The notes below the pieces were generated by a model. That model made no database searches, was not told where the DNA came from, and saw nothing but the letters and a program-made list of their open reading frames with translations. A stretch of 64,000 bases of DNA from the NCBI RefSeq assembly GCF_001752365.1, contig NZ_MEIY01000001.1:2986820-3050819 (forward strand). Reading direction: 5' to 3'. Shown piece after piece: positions 1-8,055 of this stretch (the stretch's first letter is position 1; every line of letters starts with the position of its first letter). Made by a program: the position numbers and the translations under genes. This DNA is from Marinobacter sp. X15-166B. Lineage in GTDB: Bacteria > Pseudomonadota > Gammaproteobacteria > Pseudomonadales > Oleiphilaceae.

Positions 1-1083
1 CTGGTCGGTCAGCGCTTCGCTGGAGTCTTCCAGTTCATTAATCGCTTTCTGGTATTCCTCCATGTTCAGCTTGAACCAGAACAGGCGGTTGCCGTAGCCG
101 AACGGAAACTCGCGCTGGCCGGTGTGGTTGAACATGCGCGCCGCCTTCTCTCCGGCACTGCGGGCAATGACCAGATCGCCCTGGTACAGAAACTCTTTGG
201 TGAGCTGTTCGCCGTCTTCGCTCAGCAGCTCGCCGCGCTGCCAGGCGTCGTTCCAGTCGTTCTTTGACTTGCCCACTTGCGGAATGATGGCCGCGCCGAC
301 CTTCCAGCCCGCTGACCGCGCCGCCCTGGCAAACCGGCGGATGTAGCGCATGCCGGCGTCGTCGCCGTCCAGCGCCCATATAATTTTGGGCAGCATCGCG
401 CCCGCTTCGCTGCGCAGCTTTTTTAACGATGCCAGCAGTTTTGTTGGGTAGTTGTTGCAGCTGAACGCCGCCACGGCCGGTATGCCGGCGTGGTACAGGG
501 CGATGGCGTCGAAGATGCCCTCTACAATCCACAGCTCTGAGACTTGAGAAAGGTCCAGCCCGGGCGGTACCCACGCATCGCCCTTGAACTGCGCGCCCCG
601 GTTGAAGTGGGCCTTCATCTTGCCGAACCGTTCCGGCTTATCGATCAGGCGCTCCCAGTAGTCGCGCTCGTTGATCTGGAAGCGAACGGTGGTGCTGCTG
701 ATGTTGCGCTGGTAATCCCAGTAGGTTTCCTGGCTGTACCAACCGGCCACCTTGCCCAGATCAAAGCCCCGGCCGTGGCTCATGTAGGCGTCGGCCACTT
801 CGGTGCCGGACGGCTTTTGCCCGGGCTTCAGGTCGCGGGGGGCGTAGCGGTCGGTCCAGTTGTCGAACAGGTCCGGGAACAGCGTCTTCACGTGGTGCTG
901 GTCGCCGCATTTGGATTCCCGCCCGCATTTCAGCATCCAGGGGGCGTCCATCGAGGTGAACGCCTCCTTTTTGCCGCAGCTGGGGCACTGAATCCGGCGG
1001 ACGAACTTGGCGTCGGTGGATTCCCGGCCGCCAAAGTCGTTTTTGATGCGGAACAGAATGTCCGACCGTATTGAATCTTGCAT
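1..1083 (-). CDS. Phage TOPRIM primase/helicase, C-terminus off the window
   Basis: The frame is open from an ATG at 1083 to the window edge, giving at least 361 residues with no stop, so the gene is partial at its 3' end. Near the N-terminus lies a zinc-ribbon-like CPSCGKK with a second cysteine pair (C-G-R-E-S-K-C) typical of phage primases. Further on are a TOPRIM-type VEGIFDA and the acidic DGDDAG motif, which bind the metal used in primer synthesis. Primases of this type prime replication, and many continue into a helicase domain, which here would lie outside the window. It is the last gene of the leftward early block. TOPRIM primase is secure; helicase activity is inferred from the family only. 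Confidence 0.85.
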   Translation of the reverse strand, partial: MQDSIRSDILFRIKNDFGGRESTDAKFVRRIQCPSCGKKEAFTSMDAPWMLKCGRESKCGDQHHVKTLFPDLFDNWTDRYAPRDLKPGQKPSGTEVADAYMSHGRGFDLGKVAGWYSQETYWDYQRNISSTTVRFQINERDYWERLIDKPERFGKMKAHFNRGAQFKGDAWVPPGLDLSQVSELWIVEGIFDAIALYHAGIPAVAAFSCNNYPTKLLASLKKLRSEAGAMLPKIIWALDGDDAGMRYIRRFARAARSAGWKVGAAIIPQVGKSKNDWNDAWQRGELLSEDGEQLTKEFLYQGDLVIARSAGEKAARMFNHTGQREFPFGYGNRLFWFKLNMEEYQKAINELEDSSEALTDQ

Positions 1084-1095
1084 TAGGCGCTCCGG

Positions 1096-1434
1096 TCAGA
1101 CGGTGATGCGGGTAGCGTCAGCGGTGTCGCGCAGTTGCAACAGCTCATGAATCGAGAAAACAGAGGTACGACCGGTGGTGTCGTGAATGACCACGGTGTT
1201 GCCTGTAGTCAGGCTGACATCCACGTAAGCGGAACGCTGGCCAACAGCCTCAAGGTCAGCCCACGCACGGGTAACGATCAGCGCGGCACGGCGACGGCTG
1301 CAGTGAAACTCTTCCATAATGCTGTCAATGGTCATGCTGATGGCGGATTTGCGCCCAAAGTCGCGTTTGCGAAGAGCGATCAGCTGGCCGTATGCGGCGT
1401 TGAATGCTTTGTTGTCGGATGCGTTAGCGTTCAT
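1096..1434 (-). CDS. Hypothetical phage early protein, 112 aa
   Basis: A 112-residue soluble protein that I do not recognise. The N-terminal half is rich in Lys and Arg, with a helical stretch around EEFHCSRRRAALIVTRAW that could be a helix-turn-helix. The C-terminal half looks like alternating beta strands ending in a leucine-rich helix. Its start codon overlaps the stop of the Ogr-like gene by four bases (ATGA), so the two are probably translationally coupled. The primase gene starts 12 bases downstream. DNA binding is only a guess from composition and context. Confidence 0.65.
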   Translation of the reverse strand: MNANASDNKAFNAAYGQLIALRKRDFGRKSAISMTIDSIMEEFHCSRRRAALIVTRAWADLEAVGQRSAYVDVSLTTGNTVVIHDTTGRTSVFSIHELLQLRDTADATRITV

Positions 1435-1988
1435 TTTGTAATTCCTTTTTTTGGTTGGTATTTCTCGTAAGCCAGGTCAATTTCGAGCTGGCACTGCTCC
1501 CGCACATCGGGCGAAAGCGGTATCTCTCGCAGATTGCCTTCCAGGTCGAGCGAGAGGCGGTCGGTGTGGGTGATGAACACCACCCCCCGGTACCCGCAGT
1601 AATCGCCGCTCTGGCAGAACACGTACAGCTGGCGCTGCGCCGGGATCATCTGCACGCTGGTGCGCACCCGGCACACGCCGGTGCAGTGAGGGCACAGGAT
1701 GCGCAGAAAGCTGTTGCGCACGCCGGGCTGCAGCTTTGCCTGGCCGTCGACCTGGGCCCGGGGGATCTTGGCCCGGTGCACGGGCCCGTAAGAGACCTGC
1801 ACGCCGCCCCGGTAGCCGCACTCCAGGTTGCGGCACTGCACCAGGCCGTCCCATCCGCGCTCCTGTATTGAGCGGCTGGACTGAATGGAGCAAGCCTCCC
1901 CGCACGCCGGGCAGTTCAGATGCAGGAAGTTGCGCGTGATCCGGCTCATGGGCACCTTGCTACTTGCTTTCTCGCTTTTGTTTGACAT
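1431..1988 (-). CDS. Tandem Ogr/Delta-type zinc-finger late activator
   Basis: Ogr (P2) and Delta (P4) are small zinc-finger proteins that switch on phage late promoters by contacting the RNA polymerase alpha subunit. This 185-residue protein has two such fingers. The first is C26-X2-C29-X22-C52-X4-C57, exactly the Ogr pattern. The second is C99-X2-C102-X22-C125-X5-C131. Both end in the same CGYRG motif, so the protein is an internal duplication, as in P4 Delta, rather than a single finger as in P2 Ogr. It is the obvious candidate to act at the three TTGT-N13-ACAA dyads at the late-operon starts. Family call from the cysteine spacing is firm; its promoters are inferred. Confidence 0.85.
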   Translation of the reverse strand: MSNKSEKASSKVPMSRITRNFLHLNCPACGEACSIQSSRSIQERGWDGLVQCRNLECGYRGGVQVSYGPVHRAKIPRAQVDGQAKLQPGVRNSFLRILCPHCTGVCRVRTSVQMIPAQRQLYVFCQSGDYCGYRGVVFITHTDRLSLDLEGNLREIPLSPDVREQCQLEIDLAYEKYQPKKGITK

Positions 1989-1997
1989 CAGTCGCCC

Positions 1998-2192
1998 CTA
2001 GTGCCGCTGCTTACTGCCTGGATGAACCAGGTGAATGCGTTTGCCGGACTCCGAAACCCGCTTCAGTTGCTGCAGAATTTCCCGTATAGGTCGTCCGGAA
2101 GTGACTACGAAGGCGCTGATGCGCCACTTGGTGTCCGTTGTTTGCTTGTCGTACCAATCCATCAGCTCTCGCTCGGTGTTGCCCTGGTGCAT
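1998..2192 (-). CDS. Hypothetical small phage protein, 64 aa
   Basis: A 64-residue basic protein with no family I can name. It starts MHQGNTEREL and is preceded by a GAGG ribosome-binding sequence a few bases upstream. The middle (FVVTSGRPIREILQQLKRV) looks like a strand followed by a helix. It lies 9 bases upstream of the tandem Ogr gene in the same direction, so the two are probably cotranscribed. A minus-strand terminator at 2244-2271 separates it from the next gene upstream, so it may head its own transcript. Confidence 0.5.
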   Translation of the reverse strand: MHQGNTERELMDWYDKQTTDTKWRISAFVVTSGRPIREILQQLKRVSESGKRIHLVHPGSKQRH

Positions 2193-2243
2193 GAACCCCT
2201 CGTTTCTGTTCCGGGAATCTCTGGGGATTCCCTAAAAGCACTT

Positions 2244-2271
2244 AAAAAAGCCAGGGCGCAGGCACCCTGGC
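2244..2271 (-). terminator. Rho-independent terminator
   Basis: Read on the minus strand, GCCAGGG pairs with CCCTGGC across an 8-base loop, followed by six T residues. It lies just after the stop of the 108-residue gene (2280-2606). It would partly separate the immediate-early regulators from the Ogr/primase block. Confidence 0.75.
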
Positions 2272-2279
2272 ACTTCTAG

Positions 2280-2606
2280 TTACAGTGGGCGGTAGTCGTA
2301 CTTCCGCCGTATTTCCTCGGCATCGGGTATGCCTGCCTCATCCAGGAAGCGATCAATCGCTCGCCGCCGCGGCCCTGGCTTGCGGCTGGCCTTGATGATC
2401 TCTTCCGCCGAAGGCACCCCGGCCTGTTCCAGAAACTGCTGAATGGCATACCGCGCCGCTGCCGCCCGCCGGCGGGTGGCGTCGGTACCGCCATTGCGCG
2501 CCCACCACAGCAGGCGAATGTGGTCTTCCGAGCTCAGGCGAACAGAGAACTTATGCTCTCGGACCGTCCTGGGCGGCGTGTACTGCTTGTAATCGGCATC
2601 GGTCAT
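2280..2606 (-). CDS. Hypothetical phage early protein with internal repeat
   Basis: A 108-residue protein. The N-terminal third contains EHKFSVRLSSEDHIRLLWWA, resembling the strand and first helix of ribbon-helix-helix DNA-binding proteins. The rest carries two near-identical segments, FLEQAGVPSAEEIIK and FLDEAGIPDAEEIRR, an internal duplication separated by about 17 residues. It is downstream of another ribbon-helix-helix-like gene in the leftward early block and is followed by a terminator. A DNA-binding regulatory or copy-control role is plausible but not shown. Confidence 0.6.
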   Translation of the reverse strand: MTDADYKQYTPPRTVREHKFSVRLSSEDHIRLLWWARNGGTDATRRRAAAARYAIQQFLEQAGVPSAEEIIKASRKPGPRRRAIDRFLDEAGIPDAEEIRRKYDYRPL

Positions 2607-2645
2607 TGCGTTTCCTCGTTCGTTGCGAAGGCGTCGCGAATCCTG

Positions 2646-2876
2646 TTACACAGACGGCCGCTGTGAGGTCCGGGCAGAGTGGCTGCCCAGGTGTTCGCTA
2701 AGCCCTCTCAAGAAAAAGATGCGAGCCTGCGACGCCATGGATCGATCTTGCTCCAGGGCGATTTTTTCCAGGGTGGCGCGTTCTTCGGCCATCAATCGAA
2801 GGGCTACCGGCTTGGCGGTGAGCACACCCGCGGGGGCGCGGCTGTAGCCCGGGCTGGGTTTCTTTGAATCTGTCAT
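2646..2876 (-). CDS. Ribbon-helix-helix-like phage regulator, 76 aa
   Basis: A 76-residue protein whose centre (KPVALRLMAEERATLEKIA followed by SMASQARIFFLRGL) fits the strand-helix-helix layout of Arc/MetJ-type repressors. It is the first leftward gene, divergent from the LexA-like repressor, which is the position of Cox or Cro-type switch genes in P2-like phages. Its start lies next to the inverted repeat at 2886-2910, a likely operator. Fold assignment is by eye and moderate; the switch role is inferred from position. Confidence 0.6.
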   Translation of the reverse strand: MTDSKKPSPGYSRAPAGVLTAKPVALRLMAEERATLEKIALEQDRSMASQARIFFLRGLSEHLGSHSARTSQRPSV

Positions 2877-2885
2877 CGTGTATTC

Positions 2886-2910
2886 TCTGTGTAACGCTGA
2901 ATTACACAGA
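2886..2910. promoter_or_regulatory. Candidate repressor operator, perfect inverted repeat
   Basis: TCTGTGTAA and TTACACAGA form a perfect 9-bp inverted repeat around a 7-bp spacer. It sits between the divergent early gene (start 2876) and the repressor gene (start 2977), where a P2-like genetic switch keeps its operators. The arm heptamer GTGTAAC recurs at the far right end of the prophage. Binding by the neighbouring repressor is inferred. Confidence 0.6.
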
Positions 2911-2976
2911 ATGATAGACGCATGATTGGTTGCTTGTAAACAAAAATGCGATTGAATTTATCTATCGGGAATCAAA

Positions 2977-3645
2977 ATGGTTGCTGAAAAATACAATGGG
3001 TTGGAAATAGTAAACAGAATGAAAGAGCTCTTGGGCATGGAGCGAGACAAAGATATTGCGACTTACTTCGGTGTAAACCCTCAAATGATTTATAACTGGA
3101 AAGCGCGGGGCACAATCCCTCTGGACCAGTGTGTGCAACTCCGATTTGAGAAGGGGGTCAGCCTGGACTGGTTGCTGCTGGGCCTTGGCGAAGGCGAGGT
3201 TGATGAGGGTTACGCCTACGGGGTGGGCGACCGGGACTACACCGAAATTCCCGTATATGACGTTGAGGCCAGCGCTGGCAACGGAGCCTTCTTCGATCAT
3301 GAGCAGATCGTCAGCCACCTAAAGTTCCGAAACGACTGGCTAGCGCGCGAAGGGCTGCACGCCAAAGACCTGGCCGCCATTCGCGTGGCAGGGGACTCTA
3401 TGGACGGCTCACTATCTGACGGGGACACAGTGCTGATAAACCGAGCTCGCACAACGCCGGATGGCGTGTTCGCTATCAGGGTGGGCGACAGCCTGCGCAT
3501 TAAGCGGCTGCAGAAAATGACCGACGGATCACTACGGGTGTCGAGCGACAACGAAATCTACGCCCCGGAAGTGATCGCCAGGGAGAATCTGGACCAGGTG
3601 GACATCATCGGACATTGCCACTGGCGCAGCGGCCGGGTTTTTTAG
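2977..3645 (+). CDS. LexA-like phage repressor (HTH plus S24 peptidase)
   Basis: A 222-residue CI-type repressor that would hold the prophage silent. Residues 8-45 form a helix-turn-helix (DIATYFGVNPQMIYNWKARG). Residues 90-220 are an S24 peptidase/dimerisation domain. The expected self-cleavage site is Ala100-Gly101, with catalytic Ser141 in GDSMDGS and Lys176 in LRIKRL. All three parts are intact, so RecA-stimulated autocleavage and SOS induction are expected, unlike P2's own C protein, which is a small non-cleavable repressor. It is transcribed against the early block. Family is firm; inducibility is inferred. Confidence 0.9.
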   Translation: MVAEKYNGLEIVNRMKELLGMERDKDIATYFGVNPQMIYNWKARGTIPLDQCVQLRFEKGVSLDWLLLGLGEGEVDEGYAYGVGDRDYTEIPVYDVEASAGNGAFFDHEQIVSHLKFRNDWLAREGLHAKDLAAIRVAGDSMDGSLSDGDTVLINRARTTPDGVFAIRVGDSLRIKRLQKMTDGSLRVSSDNEIYAPEVIARENLDQVDIIGHCHWRSGRVF

Positions 3646-3706
3646 GCCTGATTAGTCTCAGACTAACAGGGGTTGTGTGAAGTTTCATCGAGCATGGAGA
3701 AGTACG

Positions 3707-4162
3707 ATGGGCTCAATTTCGTTTACCTATACAGACTCTCGCGGCAACACGGCTGAATGGGTCGTTGAACACTGGAAGGAATCCGGGCGTTACTTGCAGG
3801 GCGTGTGTGTTGTTGACGAGAAGTACCGGACGTTCCGCAAAGACCGGATTGATCGTTATCTTGGGGAAGGCGAGGCTACGGTTACCCAGCCGTATACGCC
3901 CCCGCCACCCAAAATAGAAACCCGCCCGGAAATTTGCTTCACCGGGTTTTCCAAGGCCACGCGAGCCAGCCTGGAAGAGCTTGCGACCCGGCGAGATATG
4001 TTGGTTAGAAAGAGCGTCACCAAAAGCCTGGCTTTCCTGTGTTGCGGCCCCAATGCCGGGCCGGTAAAGATACAAACGGCGCGAGACCAGGGGTGTTTTA
4101 TTCTGTCGCACGAAGCACTTTTGACAATGCTTGAGACCGGGGAGATACCCGACGAGTATTGA
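3707..4162 (+). CDS. WYL-like plus BRCT domain protein
   Basis: A 151-residue two-part protein. Residues 3-50 (ISFTYTDSRGN to RTFRKDRI) resemble the ligand-binding strand region of WYL proteins. Residues 75-145 resemble a BRCT domain: EICFTGF, then a Leu/Arg helix, VTKSLAFLCC and a GCFILS..L.ML end. The frame also opens at a GTG at 3677. I prefer the ATG at 3707 because GGAG lies 8 bases before it and the WYL-like part begins there. It lies between repressor and tail gene D, a place where P2-like phages often carry lysogenic cargo genes, and is convergent with D. Function unknown; a DNA-damage or nucleic-acid sensing role is possible. Confidence 0.7.
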   Translation: MGSISFTYTDSRGNTAEWVVEHWKESGRYLQGVCVVDEKYRTFRKDRIDRYLGEGEATVTQPYTPPPPKIETRPEICFTGFSKATRASLEELATRRDMLVRKSVTKSLAFLCCGPNAGPVKIQTARDQGCFILSHEALLTMLETGEIPDEY

Positions 4163-4179
4163 TCTATCCCGCCTCGCCC

Positions 4180-5166
4180 TCACTCGCTCATCGTTTCTGC
4201 GTTAAGGGTTGTTGTCAGCCCGCTGTCGTTCAGGCTGTGAGTGGCGCGGGTAATAACCCACTGCCGGCCTTCAATTTGCGGCTTCAGGCCGCTGACTTTC
4301 AGCCGCCACTCCGGGCCTATTTCGGGCCGACCCACGGCGAGGTTCATGCTGAATTCCGCGTCACCTCGGTTCAGTCGTCGCAGCTCTGCCCAGGCGGCGC
4401 TTTCGGCTTCTTCGCGGTTGGCGTAGGTGGCGCGCATGCGCTTGATGCGCTCGTCGGTACCGGCCAGCACTTGAACTTCGCGCCCTGCGTCCAGGTCGTT
4501 GTAATAGGCACCTACCCCGGTGTAACCGTCGCGATCGGTCTCGCGGTAGCTGTATTGGTCGCCATCGGCCGGGGTGAGGGTGATTTCAGGCAACTGGCCG
4601 CCACTGGCGGTGAGCGCCTTTCCCCGTGGCGTGAACAGCAGCCTGCCGGCCTTTACGGCGGCAATGGCGTCGTGCTTTTCGGCCAAGCGGCTCAATAGGT
4701 TGAGGTCGGACTCGTCGGTTTGGTCGATGTGCTCAACGGCAATGGCGGCGAGCGGTTCGGCCACCACGCTTTGCAGCTGGTTGTTGCCGGCGATGGTGCT
4801 GACGATTTCACCCAGGGTGGTCTGGTGCCAGCTTTTGGTTTTGCGCGCAGGCAGCTCGTTGCGCATGTTGGCGCTGCGGGCGGTGATAGACACTTGATCC
4901 GGTGGGCCGTTGAACGCGGCTTCATCAACAATGAACAGGCCTTTCTCGACCAGCGCGCCATCACGCCAACCGATGGCCAGTTCAATTTCGGCGCCCTTCG
5001 GGGGGATTTCTACGGCGCGATCGTGGTCGCTGATGGTCAGGCTGAGGGTGTCGGCTTCGTCTCCCGGGGTTTCGTCCAGGGTCAGGTCGATCAGCCGGCC
5101 GTTTACGCGGGGCGTGATGTTGGTGCCGTTGACCAGTAGCCGGTACGACGGGGCGCGATGCTTCAT
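4180..5166 (-). CDS. D: Phage late control protein D (baseplate hub)
   Basis: A 328-residue protein matching P2 gpD, the hub that joins tail tube and spike. Its N-terminus (SYRLLVNGTNITPRVNGRLIDLTLDE) and the IAGNNQLQSVV and IDQTDESDLNLLSRLAEKHDA segments are characteristic of the gpD family. It is the last gene of the leftward FI-FII-E-T-U-D operon and overlaps U by four bases. The name late control comes from early P2 genetics; the protein itself is structural. It looks complete. Confidence 0.92.
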   Translation of the reverse strand: MKHRAPSYRLLVNGTNITPRVNGRLIDLTLDETPGDEADTLSLTISDHDRAVEIPPKGAEIELAIGWRDGALVEKGLFIVDEAAFNGPPDQVSITARSANMRNELPARKTKSWHQTTLGEIVSTIAGNNQLQSVVAEPLAAIAVEHIDQTDESDLNLLSRLAEKHDAIAAVKAGRLLFTPRGKALTASGGQLPEITLTPADGDQYSYRETDRDGYTGVGAYYNDLDAGREVQVLAGTDERIKRMRATYANREEAESAAWAELRRLNRGDAEFSMNLAVGRPEIGPEWRLKVSGLKPQIEGRQWVITRATHSLNDSGLTTTLNAETMSE

Positions 5167-5642
5167 GCGATCAGCCCGCCGCCGTTACGTCTCGGGGTGT
5201 ACAGGCCCATGCCGATCGCCGCGTCACGGCTGGTGCCCGCCTGATTCTTAAAGGACTGGAAGTCGTCTTCGTCTACGCGCACCAGGTCAATGGTGAAATC
5301 GATTTTGCGTGGCACGCCGTCGGCAAAGAAGGTGGAGCTGGTTTCGTTCACGGCGGCAATGACCCAGAAGCCATAGACGCGGCCTGAGCCCTCAATCAGT
5401 GGCCAGGCTTTGCCCTCGTCGGCCATGATGCGGATGTCATCCAGGGTAACGCGCCCACCGGTGATCTCGGGGTACAGCGTGCCGCTCAGGTTGACGGTGT
5501 CTTCGCCTGGGCCCAAATACTGATACCCGGGTCGCTGGCCGACACGGTTCTGGCTGGCATGCCGCCATTGCGTGGCTCGTTGCAGCTGCTGGTAGGGCAG
5601 GGACTTCACTTCAAACACAAACATTCCCAGCGTCATCATCAT
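5163..5642 (-). CDS. U: Phage tail protein U
   Basis: A 159-residue protein of the P2 gpU family, which caps or completes the tail tube. Typical features are the N-terminal MTLGMFVFEV, the RPGYQYLGPGEDTVNLSG segment and the late GSGRVYGFWVI strand. It begins 5 bases after T and overlaps D at its stop. Length agrees with P2 gpU (159 aa). Confidence 0.92.
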   Translation of the reverse strand: MMMTLGMFVFEVKSLPYQQLQRATQWRHASQNRVGQRPGYQYLGPGEDTVNLSGTLYPEITGGRVTLDDIRIMADEGKAWPLIEGSGRVYGFWVIAAVNETSSTFFADGVPRKIDFTIDLVRVDEDDFQSFKNQAGTSRDAAIGMGLYTPRRNGGGLIA

Positions 5643-5647
5643 GGCGA

Positions 5648-7891
5648 TTAATCCCTGTCGTATAGTGCGCTGCGGGCACGGGTGGCATTGCGGCGGTCGC
5701 GATCCTGCAGGATCCGTTCTACCTGCGCGGCAATCTCTTGCGCGTCTTGCCCTGGTGCGCCGTAGACGTTGATGGTGACGCTGTCGCCGGCGGCTGCGCT
5801 GGCCGACGCGGTGGGCGACCCTATGGGCGCACGGCTGTCGAACTGAATGCCGTCGGCCGCTGCGGGCAGGGCAGCTGCACCGATGGCAATGCCCGCACCG
5901 GCCTGGCGCACGCGCTTGCCGAAACCGGTTACCTGTTTGAGGGTGTCGGGCTCTTGCTGCTCCAGCCCCTTGCGGTAGCCTTCCAGGGTGTCGTGCCCGG
6001 CGCCCATGAACACCCGCGACGGGGATTTAATGCCCAGGGTTTCTTTGAACCAGCCGATGGCTTTGGCGCCCGCACCGGTGATGGTGTCTTTCACTTTATT
6101 CAGGCCGCCCAAAATGCCGTTGACCAGGCCGTCAAGAATCTGCTTGCCAAACCCGGTAAAGGATTCGGGCAGATCGACGCCAAACCAGCCCATGACGCCG
6201 CTGAAGGCTTTGTAGAATAAACCCAGCGGTGACCAGTTCAGGATGAGTTTACCGATACCGCCAATGCCGGCGCTGAACGCTGCTGTTACCTGGCCCCATA
6301 GCCCGCTGAAGAATCCCGCTATGCCGTCCCAGTTTTTGTAGATCAGGTAGCCGGCGCCTGCGATCGCGGAAATCAGCAGTCCGATGGGGTTGGCAGTGAT
6401 GGCCAGGCCAACGGCCTTGATGCCTGCGGCTATCATCGGCAAGCCGCCGGCCAACCCAATGATGGCGGTGGTTGCGGTGAAGATGGCTTTGCCGAAGGCG
6501 AGAATGGCGAAGATGGGCTTCATCGCAAAGATGAACGCGAGAATCATGCCCAGGTTATCGAACCCACCGACCAGGCCGGCCACGCGGCTGGTCATCATGG
6601 CGAGGTTCTTGGCGGTTGACGCAACGCCGGTACCGATATCGCGGATGATCGGCAGGGCATTTTTCAGCCGGTCGCCGAACTCGCGGGCGAACTGCTTGAC
6701 CTGGTCGCGGTTCTCACCCATCCAGGATGAAAGGTCGCCCATCAGTTCGGTGACCGCGGGCATGAGCTCTGCGCCAATGGTGTTCTTCATGCCGGCCATG
6801 CTCAATTGCGTATCCAGCAGGGCGTCTTTAAAGGTTTCAGCGTCGCGCGCAGTTTTCTCGCTGAGCACATAGCCGGTGCGCTGAGCATCGGCGCGCAGTT
6901 GTTGCAGGCCCGCACTGCCGTCTTTCAGCAAATTGAGCATGGCCGCGCCGCCCTGGGTGCCAAACAGCTGGCTGGCAATGTCCACCTTCTGGTTGTGGTT
7001 GGTGACGCTGCTCAGGCGGTCAGCCACGACAGCCAGGGCCTCATCCGACTGCATGTTTGCCAGATCTTCAGCCGAAAGCCCCAATGCTTCGTACGCCTGC
7101 TGGGCGGCGCCCGCACCGCGAACGGCTTCTCCGGTGCGCTTTACGAACCGCTGCATGTTGCCGTCCATCGCGTTTTGGCTGATGCCGGAGCGTTCGCCGG
7201 CGTAGGACAGCTCTTGGTAGGCCGCTGTGGTTAGTTTCAGCTTGTCCGCAGTCTTTGCAGCGTGGTCACCCAGCCCTGCCGTTGAGTTGGCAATGCCAAA
7301 GATGCCCGCGGCCACGCCGGTGGTGGCGACCAGGGCGCGCTTGCCAAATCGGGTCACTTCGCTGGTCATGTTGTTGAACTTGCCGCCTACGTCGGCCTTG
7401 CCCAGCCGGTCCAGGTACTGGCGCTGGCGCTGGATGCGCTCGTTGGCGACCTTCATCTGATCGGCCAGCTTGCGCTCGGCGTCGGCCAGGTTGTGGGTAC
7501 TCACGCCGGCCTCTTGCAGGCGCTTGCGCACCGCGCCCAATTCTTTGCGTTGCTTCTGGCCCCGGCTGGTGAATTGCTCCACCTCTTTGCGGGCCCGGTT
7601 GTATTCGTTACGGAGCTTGGCGGTGGGCTTGGCGGTGGATGTCAGCTCTTTGCCCAGCTGGCGCACCCGCTCCTGCGATGCGGAGAGGGCAGCGGAGTTG
7701 TCTTTCAGGGCCTTGTCGGCCTTGCGGTACGATGAAATATCGCGCTGGGTGGATTGCAGTTTGCGGGTTTCCGCCTGGGCCTGTTTGAGCGCCTGGGCGG
7801 TACCGCTGGATGTGGCGTTGATTTTCTTCAGTGGCCCGGTGATCTTGTCACGTGCGGCCAGTATTACCTGAAGATCCAGACTCTTTGACAT
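5648..7891 (-). CDS. T: Tail tape-measure protein T
   Basis: A 747-residue tape-measure protein that sets tail length and fills the tube lumen. I use the ATG at 7891 (MSKSLDLQVILAARDKI), which overlaps the E' stop as TAATG, rather than the longer open frame. Residues 1-190 are a long coiled-coil rich in Lys, Gln and Arg. About residues 430-560 contain several hydrophobic helices. The C-terminal part has the ETLGIKSPSRVFMGAGHDTLEGYRKG motif found in P2-like gpT. It follows E/E' and precedes U. Confidence 0.93.
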   Translation of the reverse strand: MSKSLDLQVILAARDKITGPLKKINATSSGTAQALKQAQAETRKLQSTQRDISSYRKADKALKDNSAALSASQERVRQLGKELTSTAKPTAKLRNEYNRARKEVEQFTSRGQKQRKELGAVRKRLQEAGVSTHNLADAERKLADQMKVANERIQRQRQYLDRLGKADVGGKFNNMTSEVTRFGKRALVATTGVAAGIFGIANSTAGLGDHAAKTADKLKLTTAAYQELSYAGERSGISQNAMDGNMQRFVKRTGEAVRGAGAAQQAYEALGLSAEDLANMQSDEALAVVADRLSSVTNHNQKVDIASQLFGTQGGAAMLNLLKDGSAGLQQLRADAQRTGYVLSEKTARDAETFKDALLDTQLSMAGMKNTIGAELMPAVTELMGDLSSWMGENRDQVKQFAREFGDRLKNALPIIRDIGTGVASTAKNLAMMTSRVAGLVGGFDNLGMILAFIFAMKPIFAILAFGKAIFTATTAIIGLAGGLPMIAAGIKAVGLAITANPIGLLISAIAGAGYLIYKNWDGIAGFFSGLWGQVTAAFSAGIGGIGKLILNWSPLGLFYKAFSGVMGWFGVDLPESFTGFGKQILDGLVNGILGGLNKVKDTITGAGAKAIGWFKETLGIKSPSRVFMGAGHDTLEGYRKGLEQQEPDTLKQVTGFGKRVRQAGAGIAIGAAALPAAADGIQFDSRAPIGSPTASASAAAGDSVTINVYGAPGQDAQEIAAQVERILQDRDRRNATRARSALYDRD

Positions 7892-8055
7892 TATTCCTCC
7901 GGCTGGCTGCGCTTGCGGGCGTGTTCCCGCCACTCCATCAATTCAGTTACGGTCATGTCGGCCATGTCTGCGGGCCGCCAGTGAAATATGGCGGCCACAT
8001 CAGCCATGGCGTCATCAACGCGCCGGGGGATTACCCCTTGTACTGCTTCTGCAAC
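7891..8055 (-). CDS. E': E' extension of tail protein E, made by -1 frameshift
   Basis: This is the part of the E+E' product read in the -1 frame after the slip at 8055-8061. It contains the GpE signature (MADVAAIFHWRPADMADMTVTELMEWR). Continuing from residue 87 of E gives a 141-residue fusion, against 142 in P2. It has no convincing ribosome-binding site of its own upstream. The stop overlaps the T start. E and E+E' are tail assembly chaperones that coat the tape measure. Confidence 0.85.
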   Translation of the reverse strand, partial: VAEAVQGVIPRRVDDAMADVAAIFHWRPADMADMTVTELMEWREHARKRSQPEE

